Counted from the stretch's first letter, positions 25,762-35,308 are shown. The stretch: DNA of 64,000 nucleotides from Nocardioides iriomotensis (GCF_004168035.1 NZ_SDPU01000018.1:1-64000), one strand, 5' to 3'. Made by a program: numbers and translations. The notes: generated by a model not told the origin, from the sequence alone.

Positions 25762-27045
25762 ATGGCGCAGTCGGCGGAACGCCGTGAGCACGGTCGCGTG
25801 GCGATGATCAGCCTGCACACCTCACCGCTCGACCAGCCCGGCACCGGCGACGCCGGGGGCATGAACGTCTACGTCCTCGAGCTCGCCAAGCGGCTCGCGG
25901 CCCGCAACATCGAGGTCGAGATCTACACCCGGGCCACGTCGTCGTCGCTGCCGCCGGTCGTCCGGGCGTACGACGGGGTCTCCGTCCGCCACGTGCACGC
26001 CGGACCGTTCGAGGGACTCACGAAGGGCGAGCTGCCCGGCCAGCTGTGCGTGTTCGCCCGCGAGGTGCTGCGCGCCGAGGCCCAGCACGAGCTCGGCTGG
26101 TACGACGTCATCCACTCCCACTACTGGCTCTCCGGCCAGGTCGGCGCGCTCGTGCGCGACCGGTGGGGCGTGCCGCTGGCGCACTCCATGCACACCATGG
26201 CCAAGGTCAAGAACGCCTCCCTCGCCGAGGGCGACACACCCGAGCCCGACGGCCGGGTGATCGGGGAGGAGCAGGTGGTCGAGGCCGCCGACATGCTCAT
26301 CGCCAACACCGAGGACGAGGCGAAGCAGCTGATCAACCTCTACGACGCCGACTCCTCCCGGGTCGAGGTCGTGCACCCCGGCGTCGACCTCGACGTGTTC
26401 CACCCGACCACCGGCGCCCGCGCCCGGCTCGGGCTGCCTGAGGACGCGGTCGTGCTGATGTTCGCCGGCCGCATCCAGCCGCTCAAGGCCCCCGACATCC
26501 TGCTGCGCGCCGTGCGCCTGATGCTCGAGCGCGATCCAGCCCTGCGCCGCCGGCTCGTCGTCCCCGTCGTCGGTGGCCCGTCGGGCAGCGGGCTGGAGCA
26601 CCCCGAGTCGCTCGCGCAGCTCGCGGACGCCCTCGGCATCGCCGACGTCGTGCGGTTCGTGCCGCCCGTCGCGCAGTCGACCCTCGCGGACTGGTACTCC
26701 GCCGCCACGCTGGTCTGCGTCCCGTCGTACAACGAGAGCTTCGGCCTCGTCGCCGTCGAGGCCCAGGCCGCCGGCACCCCGGTCGTCGCGGCCGCGGTCG
26801 GCGGGCTCACCACCGTCGTGCGCGACGGCCGCTCCGGTCTCCTCGTCGCCAGCCACGACCCCGAGGACTACGCCCGCGCGATGCGCCGCGTCGTCGACGA
26901 GCCCGGGCTCCGCGACGAGCTCGCCGCCGGCGCGCTGGTCCAGGCCCGCGACTTCGCCTGGGAACGCACCGCCGAGCGCACGGTCGACGTCTACCGGCAG
27001 GCCGTCCGCGCGATGCGCGACGACCTCGCCCGCGTCGCCGGGTGA
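25762..27045 (+). CDS. mshA: D-inositol-3-phosphate glycosyltransferase MshA
   Basis: A 427-residue GT4 enzyme that joins N-acetylglucosamine from UDP-GlcNAc to 1D-myo-inositol 3-phosphate, the first step of mycothiol synthesis. Diagnostic features: [20 protein letters not shown] near residues 14-33, [11 protein letters not shown] near 115, [20 protein letters not shown] near 230, and the donor-binding [20 protein letters not shown] near 325. AGGAG precedes the ATG. It overlaps the YbjN-family gene by 4 bp, the same neighbour as in mycobacteria. Mycothiol is the cofactor expected by the isomerase-family proteins at 31254 and 62700. Confidence 0.95.
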   Translation: MAQSAERREHGRVAMISLHTSPLDQPGTGDAGGMNVYVLELAKRLAARNIEVEIYTRATSSSLPPVVRAYDGVSVRHVHAGPFEGLTKGELPGQLCVFAREVLRAEAQHELGWYDVIHSHYWLSGQVGALVRDRWGVPLAHSMHTMAKVKNASLAEGDTPEPDGRVIGEEQVVEAADMLIANTEDEAKQLINLYDADSSRVEVVHPGVDLDVFHPTTGARARLGLPEDAVVLMFAGRIQPLKAPDILLRAVRLMLERDPALRRRLVVPVVGGPSGSGLEHPESLAQLADALGIADVVRFVPPVAQSTLADWYSAATLVCVPSYNESFGLVAVEAQAAGTPVVAAAVGGLTTVVRDGRSGLLVASHDPEDYARAMRRVVDEPGLRDELAAGALVQARDFAWERTAERTVDVYRQAVRAMRDDLARVAG

Positions 27046-27554
27046 CCCCGGTGACGGAGCAGCAGCAGGCGGTCGAGACGGTCCGCCGCACCCTCGGCGC
27101 CAGCGAGCTGGAGTGGCAGGAGATCTCGGACGGCGTGTTCACGGTGGTGCTCCCCGGCGAGCGCAAGCTGCAGACCCCCGTGCGGCTCGACGTCGGTGCC
27201 CACGCCCTCGGCGTGCACGCCTTCGTCGCCCGCCGCCCGGACGAGAACCACGAGCGGGTCTACCGCTGGCTGCTCGAGCGCAACCTGAAGATGTTCGGCG
27301 TCGGGTTCGCCCTCGACCACATGGGCGACATCTACCTCGACGGCCGGCTCCCGCTCTCGACCGTCACGCCCGACGAGGTCGACCGGCTGCTCGGCGCCGT
27401 CCTGACCTACTCCGACGAGTCGTTCAACACGATCCTCGAGCTCGGCTTCGCCTCCTCGATCCGCAAGGAGTGGGAGTGGCGGCTCGCCCGCGGCGAGTCC
27501 ACCAAGAACCTCGAGGCGTTCCAGGCGCTCCGCCCCGCCGACGAGCCGTCCTGA
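27042..27554 (+). CDS. YbjN domain protein
   Basis: A 170-residue cytoplasmic protein of the YbjN/type III secretion chaperone-like fold. The visible conserved core is [20 protein letters not shown], then [19 protein letters not shown] and the C-terminal [12 protein letters not shown]. Start GTG 27042 overlaps the mshA stop (GTGA). The mshA-ybjN pair is conserved in actinobacteria (Rv0486-Rv0487 in M. tuberculosis), so a link to mycothiol or redox homeostasis is possible but unproven. Confidence 0.85.
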   Translation: MTPVTEQQQAVETVRRTLGASELEWQEISDGVFTVVLPGERKLQTPVRLDVGAHALGVHAFVARRPDENHERVYRWLLERNLKMFGVGFALDHMGDIYLDGRLPLSTVTPDEVDRLLGAVLTYSDESFNTILELGFASSIRKEWEWRLARGESTKNLEAFQALRPADEPS

Positions 27555-27563
27555 CCCACTCGC

Positions 27564-28466
27564 TCAGGCCGGGACCGGGCGCGGGTCGCGGCTCCGCGGC
27601 TTCCTCCTGGCCAGCGCCACGCCCACCAGGCACAGCGCGCCCCCGACGTACGCCAGGGCCGGCGGCGTCTCGCCCAGCAGCAGCCACGCCATCACCACGG
27701 TGATCGGCGGGACGAGGTACGTCGTCACCCCGAGGCTGCTCGCGCTCATGTGGGTCAGCGCGAAGGCGTAGGTGGTGAACGCGATCGCGGTCGGGAACAC
27801 GCCGAGGTAGACCACCCAGCCGACGTCGGCCGCGGTCATCCCGCCGAGGTCGGACGCCAGGGCAGGAGCGAACGGCAGGCAGGCGGCCGCGCCGATCGTG
27901 CAGGCCACCCATGTCACCTCGATCGCCGGCAGCCGCCCCATCAGCGGCTTCTGGAAGATCACGCTGACGGCGTAGACCGCAGCCGAGAGCAGGCACAGCA
28001 GCACGCCGAGGACGTCGCGGTCGCCGCCGGGCGACGTGCTGAGGCTGATCACGGCGACGCCGCCGAAGGCCACCACGAGGCCGATCCAGAGGTACGGCGT
28101 GGACCGCTCGCGCAGGAACAGCACGGCCAGCACCGCGATCAGCACCGGCGACAGCTGGATCAGCATGGCGGCGGTGCCGGCGTCGACCCGGCGCTCGCCC
28201 GCGTTGAGCGCGACGTTGTAGACCCCGAACCACAGCAGCCCGATCACGACGAGCCGGAACCAGTCGGCGCGCCGCGGTCGCACCCACCCGCGGCGGGCGA
28301 GCAGGACGGCGCCCAGGGACAGCGACCCCACGGCCAGCCGCCCGAGGGAGAGCGCGCCCGGCCCGACGTGGTCGCCCAGGTGCCGGATCGCGACGAACGC
28401 CGACGCCCAGAACACGAGCGTGACGCCGACAGCCACCAGCGGGAGGACGGGGCTCTTCTCGGTCAC
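27564..28466 (-). CDS. EamA/DMT-superfamily transporter
   Basis: A 300-residue membrane protein with ten predicted helices in two repeated EamA units. The first includes LVFWASAFVAIRHLGDHVGPG and FGVYNVALNAGERRVDAGTAAML; the second includes LMGRLPAIEVTWVACTIGAA and PPITVVMAWLLLGETPP. Family members export amino acids, metabolites or drugs. It is convergent with the YbjN gene (9 bp apart). In M. tuberculosis an unrelated LysE-type exporter gene lies in the same position. Confidence 0.88.
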   Translation of the reverse strand: MTEKSPVLPLVAVGVTLVFWASAFVAIRHLGDHVGPGALSLGRLAVGSLSLGAVLLARRGWVRPRRADWFRLVVIGLLWFGVYNVALNAGERRVDAGTAAMLIQLSPVLIAVLAVLFLRERSTPYLWIGLVVAFGGVAVISLSTSPGGDRDVLGVLLCLLSAAVYAVSVIFQKPLMGRLPAIEVTWVACTIGAAACLPFAPALASDLGGMTAADVGWVVYLGVFPTAIAFTTYAFALTHMSASSLGVTTYLVPPITVVMAWLLLGETPPALAYVGGALCLVGVALARRKPRSRDPRPVPA

Positions 28467-28522
28467 GACCTCACGCTAGGCGAGACCGCCGACAGCTGCG
28501 GACCCGGTGGTGGGACCCGCCC

Positions 28523-29200
28523 TCAGGCCTCCAGCTTGTAGCCGAGACCGCGCACGGTCACGAGGTACGTGGGGGCGGCGGGGTCGGGCTCGATCTTGGC
28601 CCGCAGCCGCTTCACGTGCACGTCGAGGGTCTTGGTGTCGCCCACGTAGTCCGAGCCCCACACCCGGTCGATCAGCTGCCCCCGGGTGAGCACCCGCCCG
28701 GGGTTGCGCAGGAACATCTCGAGCAGCTCGAACTCCTTGAGCGGCAGCTTGGTGTCCTCGCCGTTGACGGTGACGACGTGCCGCTCGACGTCCATCCGCA
28801 CCGGGCCGGCCTCGAGCGACGGCGGCGCGAGCTCGACCTCCTGCCCGCGGCGCAGGACGGCGCGGATGCGGGCGACGAGCTCGCGGGGTGCGTAGGGCTT
28901 GGTGACGTAGTCGTCGGCGCCGAGCTCGAGCCCGACGACCTTGTCGACCTCGGAGTCCTTGGCGCTCACCATGATCACCGGGACGTTGGAGACCTGCCGG
29001 ATCCGCCGGCACACCTCGGTGCCGGGCAGCCCGGGCAGCATCAGGTCGAGCAGCACGATGTCCGCCCCGGTCTTCTCGAACTCCGTCAGCGCGTCGGGGC
29101 CGGTGTTGGCGAGCGAGACCTCGAAGCCCTCCTTGCGGAGCATGTAGGCCAACGCGTCGCTGTAGGACTCCTCGTCCTCCACGACCAGCACTCGGGTCAC
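28523..29200 (-). CDS. regX3: Phosphate-response regulator RegX3 (OmpR/PhoB family)
   Basis: A 225-residue response regulator. The receiver domain has the acidic pocket at VVEDEES and the phospho-acceptor Asp in IVLLDLMLPGLPG near residue 51, with KPY near 101. The C-terminal winged helix contains LPLKEFELLEMFLRNPGRVL and VKRLRAKIEPDP. Start GTG 29200 overlaps the senX3 stop (GTGA), so translation is coupled. It controls phosphate-starvation genes in related bacteria, binding direct repeats like the PHO box at 30458. Confidence 0.92.
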   Translation of the reverse strand: MTRVLVVEDEESYSDALAYMLRKEGFEVSLANTGPDALTEFEKTGADIVLLDLMLPGLPGTEVCRRIRQVSNVPVIMVSAKDSEVDKVVGLELGADDYVTKPYAPRELVARIRAVLRRGQEVELAPPSLEAGPVRMDVERHVVTVNGEDTKLPLKEFELLEMFLRNPGRVLTRGQLIDRVWGSDYVGDTKTLDVHVKRLRAKIEPDPAAPTYLVTVRGLGYKLEA

Positions 29201-30384
29201 GGGGTGCTCTCCTTGTTCCTGTCGTTCGTCTCGGGGATGTCGGGGCCGGCGGCGGCCGGCGACCCGGTGGTACGGCGGGGCAGCTCGAGGGTGAACGTCG
29301 ACCCCTGGCCCTCGACGGACCAGACGCGGACGTCGCCGCCGTGGGAGGCCGCGACGTGCTTGACGATCGACAGGCCGAGGCCGGTGCCGCCGGTGGAGCG
29401 GTGCCGCGCGGGGTCGACCCGGTAGAAGCGCTCGAAGATCCGGTCGATCTCGTCGGCGGGGATGCCGATGCCCTGGTCGGTCACGCTCAGGTCCACCCGG
29501 GTCGCGTCCGGTCGCGCGGAGACGACCACGGTGCTGCCGTCGGGCGAGTAGGCCACCGCGTTGGAGACGAGGTTGCCCAGTGCGAGTGCCACCTCGTCGA
29601 CGTTGCCGAGGATCTCCAGCCCGCGCTCGCCGTCCTGGACCACGTCGATCCGCCGTGACTGGGCGTCGATCGCGCTCTGGTCGATGGCGCGCACGACCAC
29701 CTTGTCGACGTCGACCGGCTGCGGGTCGTCGAGCGGGTCGTCGCCCTGCAGCCGGGAGAGCTCGATGATCTGCTGCACCAGCCGGTTGAGCCGCGCGCTC
29801 TCGGTCTGCATCCGGCCGGCGAAGCGGGTGACCGCCTCGGGGTCGTCGGCGGCGTCCTCGACGGCCTCGGCGAGCAGGGTCAGCGCGCCGACCGGCGTCT
29901 TCAGCTCGTGCGACACGTTGGCGACGAAGTCGCGGCGGATCGCCTCGACCCGGCGCTCGCGGGTGCGGTCCTCGACGAGGGCGAGCACCAGCCGACTGGA
30001 CAGTGGCGCCACCCGTGCGGTCACGTGCGCGGGTGGTCCGGACCGGCCCCTCTGCATGAGCAGCTCCGTCTCGCGGATCTGCCCGTCGCGGCGTACCTGC
30101 CGGACCAGGTCGGCGAGCTCGGGGGAGTGCAGGGTGTCGCCGCTGACCAGCCCCATGACGTAGGCCGGGGCGGACGCCTTGACCACCCGGTCGTCCTCGT
30201 CGACGACGAGCGCACTGGAGCGCAGCACGCCCAGCACGGTGGCGACACCGGCGGGCACGGCCGGCTCGGGCTGCGGCGGGACGGTGGTCAGCTGGCTGTC
30301 CGAGAAGCGCCACGCGAGCACCACCCCGGCGCCCAGCACGGCACCGAGCGCCGCGAAGAGCAGCGCCTGCGACGTGGGGTCCAC
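29197..30384 (-). CDS. senX3: Sensor histidine kinase SenX3
   Basis: A 395-residue kinase. One or two N-terminal membrane helices (LLFAALGAVLGAGVVLAWRF) are followed by a PAS-like region (about 50-140), a DHp helix with the phospho-acceptor His in FVANVSHELKTPVGAL near residue 160, and an ATP-binding domain with N-box NLVSNAVAYSPDG, G1 DQGIGIP and G2 GGTGLGLSIVKHV. Start GTG 30384. It senses phosphate status through the Pst/PhoU system in relatives. It is divergent from phoU; the intergenic region carries a PHO-box-like repeat. Confidence 0.92.
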   Translation of the reverse strand: MDPTSQALLFAALGAVLGAGVVLAWRFSDSQLTTVPPQPEPAVPAGVATVLGVLRSSALVVDEDDRVVKASAPAYVMGLVSGDTLHSPELADLVRQVRRDGQIRETELLMQRGRSGPPAHVTARVAPLSSRLVLALVEDRTRERRVEAIRRDFVANVSHELKTPVGALTLLAEAVEDAADDPEAVTRFAGRMQTESARLNRLVQQIIELSRLQGDDPLDDPQPVDVDKVVVRAIDQSAIDAQSRRIDVVQDGERGLEILGNVDEVALALGNLVSNAVAYSPDGSTVVVSARPDATRVDLSVTDQGIGIPADEIDRIFERFYRVDPARHRSTGGTGLGLSIVKHVAASHGGDVRVWSVEGQGSTFTLELPRRTTGSPAAAGPDIPETNDRNKESTP

Positions 30385-30457
30385 GTCCTCGATCGTACGG
30401 CCCCCGTCGCCTGGTGTTCGCCTCCGCGACCGCCCCTGACCTGCGCTTTCGTCGACT

Positions 30458-30479
30458 GTTCACCTTTCGTTCACGGCTC
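30458..30479. promoter_or_regulatory. PHO box: two 11-bp direct repeats
   Basis: GTTCACCTTTC (30458-30468) is followed directly by GTTCACGGCTC (30469-30479), two 11-bp units starting with GTTCAC, as in the PhoP/RegX3 boxes of actinobacteria. A weaker GTCACC lies further right at 30491. The site lies between divergent senX3-regX3 and phoU, so it probably gives phosphate-dependent control of both sides. Confidence 0.75.
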
Positions 30480-30529
30480 GTCGTCCACTGGTCACCTTGT
30501 CGTCAGGCGGGGCACCTACCGTTCATGGC

Positions 30530-31186
30530 ATGCGTGATGCCTACTTCGACCAGCTCGACTCGATCGTGGACGACCTCGTGGCCATGACCCACGAGGTGCA
30601 GACCGCGGTGTCGCGTTCCACGTCGGCCCTGCTGACCGCCGACGCCGAGAAGGCCGAGCGTGTCATCTCCGACGACGCCGACGTCGACGCCGCCCGCGAG
30701 AAGATCGAGGCCCGGTGCTTCGAGCTGCTCGCCCTGCAGCAGCCCGTCGCCAGCGACCTGCGGATGATCGTGGCCACCCTCCGCATGGTGGCCGACCTGG
30801 AGCGGATGGGCGACCTGTCCGTGCACGTCGCCAAGGTGGCGCGACTGCGGGTGCCCGAGCTCGCGATCCCGGGTGAGCTCGTCCCGACGATCGAGCGGAT
30901 GGCCGCCGTCGCCGAGCGGATGGTCGGCCAGGCGGCCGGGATCATCGCCGAGCGCGACGTCGAGGGCGCGCGGGCGCTGGAGGAGAGCGACGAGGAGATG
31001 GACCAGCTCCGGCGGTCGTCGTTCCGCGTCATGCTCGCCGACGACTGGGCGCACGGCGTCGAGCCGGCCGTCGACATCGCCCTGCTCGGCCGCTACTACG
31101 AGCGGATCGCCGACCACGCCGTCTCCCTGGCCCGCCGGGTGGTCTACCTGGTCACCGGCGAGACGGTCACCGCCGACCTGGGCTGA
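30530..31186 (+). CDS. phoU: Phosphate signalling protein PhoU
   Basis: A 218-residue all-helical protein made of two PhoU repeats, each with the metal-binding DxxxD pattern: first LRMVADLERMGDLSVHVAKV near residue 85, second LLGRYYERIADHAVSLARRV near 185. It couples the Pst transporter to the SenX3 kinase so that the regulon is off when phosphate is plentiful. ATG 30530 gives the normal N-terminus MRDAYFDQLD. It is divergent from senX3 and preceded by a PHO box. Confidence 0.95.
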   Translation: MRDAYFDQLDSIVDDLVAMTHEVQTAVSRSTSALLTADAEKAERVISDDADVDAAREKIEARCFELLALQQPVASDLRMIVATLRMVADLERMGDLSVHVAKVARLRVPELAIPGELVPTIERMAAVAERMVGQAAGIIAERDVEGARALEESDEEMDQLRRSSFRVMLADDWAHGVEPAVDIALLGRYYERIADHAVSLARRVVYLVTGETVTADLG

Positions 31187-31253
31187 CCCGCCGCCTGCGC
31201 CGGCCCTCGCCCCGTCCTGCCATGATGGGCGGGTGGTGAGATCCGGCACTGCG

Positions 31254-32054
31254 ATGGGCGTCGACTACGTCACGGCGTACGCCGCCGTGGCCGGCCGCTT
31301 CGCGGACGACGTGGCCGAGTCCGACCTGCAGGCGCCCGTCCCGGCCTGTCCCGGCTGGACCGTCCGCGACCTGGTCGTCCACCTCGGCAACACGCACGCC
31401 TGGGCGGCGACGATCGTCGAGACCGGCGCCTTCGCGCGTCCGCAGGGCGACGACCCCGGTTCGCACAAGGCGCGCGTCGTGAGCGAGTGGTACGCCGGCA
31501 AGGCCGAGGACCTGTACCGCGTGCTGCGTGCCACCGACCCGGACAGGCCCGCGTGGAACTTCGCCTTCGGCGACGGCACCGCAGGCTTCTGGCGGCGCCG
31601 CCAGCTCCACGAGACCACGATCCACGGGGTCGACCTGGTCCAGGCGGCCGGTCGAACGGAGCAGGTCGCCGCCGACGTCGCGACCGACGGGATCGACGAG
31701 GTGCTCCGGGTGATGATGAAGCGCCTGCACGACCGCGGCCACCCGGCCGCCCTCACCGCCCCGCTCACGCTGCAGTGCGACGACACCGGCCGTGCCTGGA
31801 CGCTCACGCCGCGGCCGGACGCGCCGGAGCAGGAGACGCCCGTGCCGGCGCAGCCGCGCAGCGGCGAGGACCCCTCGCCGGGCACCGGCCCACCGCTCGT
31901 CGTCGACCGGCGCCATCCGCAGGCCGACCAGGTGTCCGGGTCCGCGGCGTCGCTCTACCTGGCGCTGTGGCACCGGGCGCCGTACGACCGTCTCGACCGG
32001 AGCGGGGACGCCGTGCGGGTCGACGCCTTCCTGTCCTCGCGGCTGGTTCCCTGA
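31254..32054 (+). CDS. Maleylpyruvate-isomerase-family mycothiol-dependent protein
   Basis: A 266-residue member of the MDMPI/DinB-like family. The N-terminal four-helix bundle contains VPACPGWTVRDLVVHLGNTH near residue 30, with the His of the metal site, and WRRRQLHETTIHGVDL near 120, with two further His ligands. A C-terminal MDMPI domain follows with VSGSAASLYLALWHR. In-frame GTG codons at 31233 and 31236 are alternative starts. The family uses mycothiol as cofactor in isomerisation or detoxification. The substrate is unknown, and no ring-cleavage genes are adjacent. Confidence 0.85.
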   Translation: MGVDYVTAYAAVAGRFADDVAESDLQAPVPACPGWTVRDLVVHLGNTHAWAATIVETGAFARPQGDDPGSHKARVVSEWYAGKAEDLYRVLRATDPDRPAWNFAFGDGTAGFWRRRQLHETTIHGVDLVQAAGRTEQVAADVATDGIDEVLRVMMKRLHDRGHPAALTAPLTLQCDDTGRAWTLTPRPDAPEQETPVPAQPRSGEDPSPGTGPPLVVDRRHPQADQVSGSAASLYLALWHRAPYDRLDRSGDAVRVDAFLSSRLVP

Positions 32055-32139
32055 GGCGTCGGTCTGCCGGGTTCGGTACGTTTTACCCGCAGCAAGCCTG
32101 GAGATACTCGGACGCACACCATCGACGGGGGAGAGCACT

Positions 32140-32439
32140 GTGGGAGACGTGGGGATGTCGGCGGAGGCCGCCGCACGCATCAGGAACCGGTTCAACGACC
32201 TGAGCCAGGAGTTCTCGAACACGCGGTCCTCGATCACGGGGCACTGCTCGAGCATCCAGAGCGCCTGCGGGGAGTTCAGCGGCTCCGTCGCGGACGGCAG
32301 CTCGGACTTCGAGTACAGCTGGAAGCAGACGCTCGACATCTGCCGCCTCGCGGCCGCGGTGATCGCCGGCAACACCAACACGTTCGAGGTGGAGCTGACC
32401 CGGCTCGACCAGGACTACGCCCACCTCCCCACGCTCTGA
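32140..32439 (+). CDS. Small WXG100-like protein
   Basis: A 99-residue helical protein with features of the WXG100/ESX class: two predicted helices around a central stretch (residues about 10-50 and 55-95) and an SWKQ element in the middle. GTG 32140 follows a GGGGAGAG stretch; ATG 32155 is the alternative. It ends 7 bp before the 720-residue WXG-domain protein. Such pairs often form the secreted or co-folded partner of a larger effector. Two cysteines (SSITGHCSSIQSACG) are uncommon in this class. Function unknown. Confidence 0.6.
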   Translation: MGDVGMSAEAAARIRNRFNDLSQEFSNTRSSITGHCSSIQSACGEFSGSVADGSSDFEYSWKQTLDICRLAAAVIAGNTNTFEVELTRLDQDYAHLPTL

Positions 32440-32446
32440 GGCCGGC

Positions 32447-34609
32447 ATGAGCGACAAGCACTTCACCCTGGACATCGACCCCGACGGCCTGCGCGGCGTC
32501 GCCACCCACCTGGCGACGCTGAAGAACCACATCCACACCAAGGCCGGCACGGTCAAGGCCACGCCCGGCGAGATCGGCGACTCGTGGACGGGCGACGCCG
32601 CCACCAGCATCAAGGCCGAGATGACCGGGCTCGGCACCCTGATGGACCGCTACGACGACAAGCTGCAGCCCGCCATCGAGAACCTCCGCTCCCTCGCCCA
32701 CGACTACGACGACGCCCTCGCCCAGCTCCCCGGCCTCAACCACAAGTGGGAGCAGGCCGAGACCGACTACCAGTCGGCGCTCGACGCCAACCAGGACCAC
32801 GTCGCCCAGACCCGTCAGCAGTGGATCGACGACGGCCGCACGATCAACATGACGCTCAACCACGAGCTCGACGAGATGCGCAGCAACGGCGCGAGCGCCG
32901 CGCTGAGCACCAAGCAGTCGACCCAGCACGGCCTCGAGGTCTCGTTCGGCTACACCAAGATGTGGCTCGCCCAGCAGACCCGGGCCCTCGGCAGTACCCT
33001 CGCGTCCGCGGTCCCGGCGACCATCGACCCCGACGCCCTCGACAAGTGGCAGAGGGGCGAGTCGGAGACCAATCCGCTCGCCGGGCTGCTCGGCGGGCTC
33101 AGCCTGACCTCGGCCCTCAAGGAGGCCGAGCACGACGACGCGGTGGAGGAGATCCAGCAGCAGGCCGAGGAGGACATCGAGGCGCTGCAGGAGGCGCTCG
33201 AGGACGGCGACCAGGAGGCCATCCGGGAGGCGATGGACGCCATCGGCGACAACGCCGACAACCCCGTCTACGCCGACCACCTCGTCGACACCCTCGGCGC
33301 CGACGGGGTCAAGGACCTCTACCTCCAGATCGACGACGGGCTGACCAGCTCCGACCTCGTCATGGAGGAGATCTGGCCGTCCCTTGAGAGGCTCAACGAC
33401 GCGATCGCCCATGGCGTCAGCCGGCGCTCCGACGAGGAGATGGCGGCGTTCATCGAGAGCTTCATGGAGTCCGACTACGGCCCGAAGATGTGGGCGCTGG
33501 TCGCCTCCTCCGAGTACGCCGACGGCCGGGTCAACGCGACGGCCATCGCCTACCACTCCGAGGTCTACAACGGCTCGCTGAACGACGGCATGGGCATGCC
33601 CGGGCTGTTCCCGCAGGTGTTCAACTACGCCTACGGCGACAACGACATGCTCGGCCAGTGGGACGAGAACTCCTCCGGTGCCGACCTCGCTGACATCCTC
33701 GAGCACGCCAACAAGGCGCACCGCGACGACATGATGTTCCGCCTGCTCAACGTCCAGGTCGACGGCGGCACGATGAACGAGGACGACTACCAGCACATCG
33801 CCGACCTCTACGGCGAGATGCTCGTCGAGCTCAAGGACCGGCACCTCGCCGCCCTGGAGCACTCGGCCGGCGCGCGTCCCGACCTGCTCATGGAGATGCT
33901 CGAGCACCGCTACGCCAACGCGAGCTACTCCCAGTACACCGACCCGATCAAGCCCTACCTCCATGCGCTCGTGAACGACCCGGAGTGGGCGCTCTGGTAC
34001 ATGAACAACGCGCGCGACGGCTTCGTCCCGGCGAGCACGTTCAAGGACCTGATCGACGAGAGCGGCACCGACCCCGAGGACCTCATCGCGGCGATGACGA
34101 CGTACCAGATCCAGCGCGGCGACGACCCCGACCAGGTCGCCGTCAACCTGGGTCTGCTGATGCGGCAGGAGGACCTGCTCGGCGACGACATCAAGTGGGG
34201 CGGCGTGCTCAAGTCCGTCGCGGAGAGCCTCATCTCGGCCGGAGCCAAGACCCCGCTGACCGGGCCGGCGCTCGGCGTCTTCAACGCGCTGCTCAGCGAG
34301 ATCCAGAGGCTCGAGCAGGCCGACAAGGACCTCGACAGCGCGATGTCGAAGAACGCCGTCCAGGAGATCTTCGCGTTCGGCATCTACACGCAGGTGCACG
34401 GTGGCGCCCCCGAGGGCTACAGCTACGAGCGCAACGGCGAGACGGTCACGGTGCTCGGGTTCGACGACTACGTCGCGCAGGAGCACCTCGGCGACGACGA
34501 CCGTGCGGTGAACCTCTACGTCCAGTACCTCGAGGAGAGCGGCGGCCCCACGTGGCGCGAGATCGACAGGCTCATCACCAAGATCGACGAGAGCCGGGAC
34601 GAGCAGTGA
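32447..34609 (+). CDS. Large protein with N-terminal WXG-type domain, unknown C-terminal region
   Basis: A 720-residue acidic, hydrophilic protein without signal peptide or membrane helices. Residues 1-100 form a WXG100-like helical hairpin with the turn GDSWTGDAATS near residue 46. A long helical region follows (about 100-260), including a Glu/Gln-rich coiled-coil-like segment (VEEIQQQAEEDIEALQEALE near 226). From about 270 to 720 is a region I cannot assign to a family; it is rich in Asp, Met and Tyr (MFRLLNVQVDGGTMNEDDYQ). It is flanked by a small WXG-like protein and a lipoprotein whose start overlaps its stop (GTGA). It may be a type VII secretion substrate or polymorphic effector; no secretion ATPase is in the window. 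Confidence 0.6.
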   Translation: MSDKHFTLDIDPDGLRGVATHLATLKNHIHTKAGTVKATPGEIGDSWTGDAATSIKAEMTGLGTLMDRYDDKLQPAIENLRSLAHDYDDALAQLPGLNHKWEQAETDYQSALDANQDHVAQTRQQWIDDGRTINMTLNHELDEMRSNGASAALSTKQSTQHGLEVSFGYTKMWLAQQTRALGSTLASAVPATIDPDALDKWQRGESETNPLAGLLGGLSLTSALKEAEHDDAVEEIQQQAEEDIEALQEALEDGDQEAIREAMDAIGDNADNPVYADHLVDTLGADGVKDLYLQIDDGLTSSDLVMEEIWPSLERLNDAIAHGVSRRSDEEMAAFIESFMESDYGPKMWALVASSEYADGRVNATAIAYHSEVYNGSLNDGMGMPGLFPQVFNYAYGDNDMLGQWDENSSGADLADILEHANKAHRDDMMFRLLNVQVDGGTMNEDDYQHIADLYGEMLVELKDRHLAALEHSAGARPDLLMEMLEHRYANASYSQYTDPIKPYLHALVNDPEWALWYMNNARDGFVPASTFKDLIDESGTDPEDLIAAMTTYQIQRGDDPDQVAVNLGLLMRQEDLLGDDIKWGGVLKSVAESLISAGAKTPLTGPALGVFNALLSEIQRLEQADKDLDSAMSKNAVQEIFAFGIYTQVHGGAPEGYSYERNGETVTVLGFDDYVAQEHLGDDDRAVNLYVQYLEESGGPTWREIDRLITKIDESRDEQ

Positions 34610-35232
34610 CCCTGGCGCGACTCCGCCTCGGCGCCGCTGCAGCGGTGACCGGAGCCGCCCTGCTCGCCGGCTGCGACGCCGGCGCGGGCGCCGCCCTCGA
34701 CAACGAGGACTTCGTCGCCTGCGTCGAGGACGCCGGGCTGTCGGTCGAGGGGTCGTCGGACTGGTCCGACGACGAGCTGCGCGCCATCTTCTCCGAGCCG
34801 GCCGCCCTCGACTGCGCCGCGACGGACCTCTCCGACGACGATCGGTCCGAGGCGCTCCAGGCGGCGTTCCCCGCCGGCGACGACTACGACAGAGCCGGGC
34901 TCGACCAGCGGTTCGCGCCGGTCGACGCGCTCGTCGGCTACGTCCGCGCGAGCATCGGCGACCTCGGCGACACCGAGGTGGTGGCCCGCGCCGGCCGGCT
35001 GATCGACGCGATCGAGTGGGACCCCGAGGGCACCCGGGAGGCCGCGCGCGAGCAGGTGGCACTGACGGTGGTCCGCGAGACCGAGGGGATCCCCGGCTAC
35101 GACGCCTGGCTGTCCGAGCACGGGGTCGAGGACGACTACACCGGCCGCGCGCAGTACGTCACGGCCGCCCAGCGCGACGGCACCCCGACCTCCCGGCAGA
35201 TCGACGAGGTCGTGCAGGAGCTCGAGGGCTAG
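34606..35232 (+). CDS. Lipoprotein of the WXG operon
   Basis: A 208-residue predicted lipoprotein: after a short basic start (GTG 34606), a hydrophobic stretch ends in LLAGC with the lipidated Cys at residue 23. The mature part is acidic and helical, with four further regions rich in Asp and Glu (DNEDFVACVEDAGLSVEGSS). No known domain is recognised. Its start overlaps the stop of the 720-residue gene, so the two are translated together. An immunity, anchor or receptor role for the WXG protein is possible but only inferred. Confidence 0.65.
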   Translation: MTLARLRLGAAAAVTGAALLAGCDAGAGAALDNEDFVACVEDAGLSVEGSSDWSDDELRAIFSEPAALDCAATDLSDDDRSEALQAAFPAGDDYDRAGLDQRFAPVDALVGYVRASIGDLGDTEVVARAGRLIDAIEWDPEGTREAAREQVALTVVRETEGIPGYDAWLSEHGVEDDYTGRAQYVTAAQRDGTPTSRQIDEVVQELEG

Positions 35233-35308
35233 GCGCAGATCCACTCGCACCGGGGCGTACCGGGAAAACCGGTCGACCCTGTCGGTGGTCCGGACTAACT
35301 TCGCGGGC

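Noticed and set aside
32276-35062. 928-codon minus-strand open frame
   Set aside because: Antisense to the WXG operon. The plus-strand frames show coupling, ribosome sites and a lipobox, while this one has a shadow-type composition.
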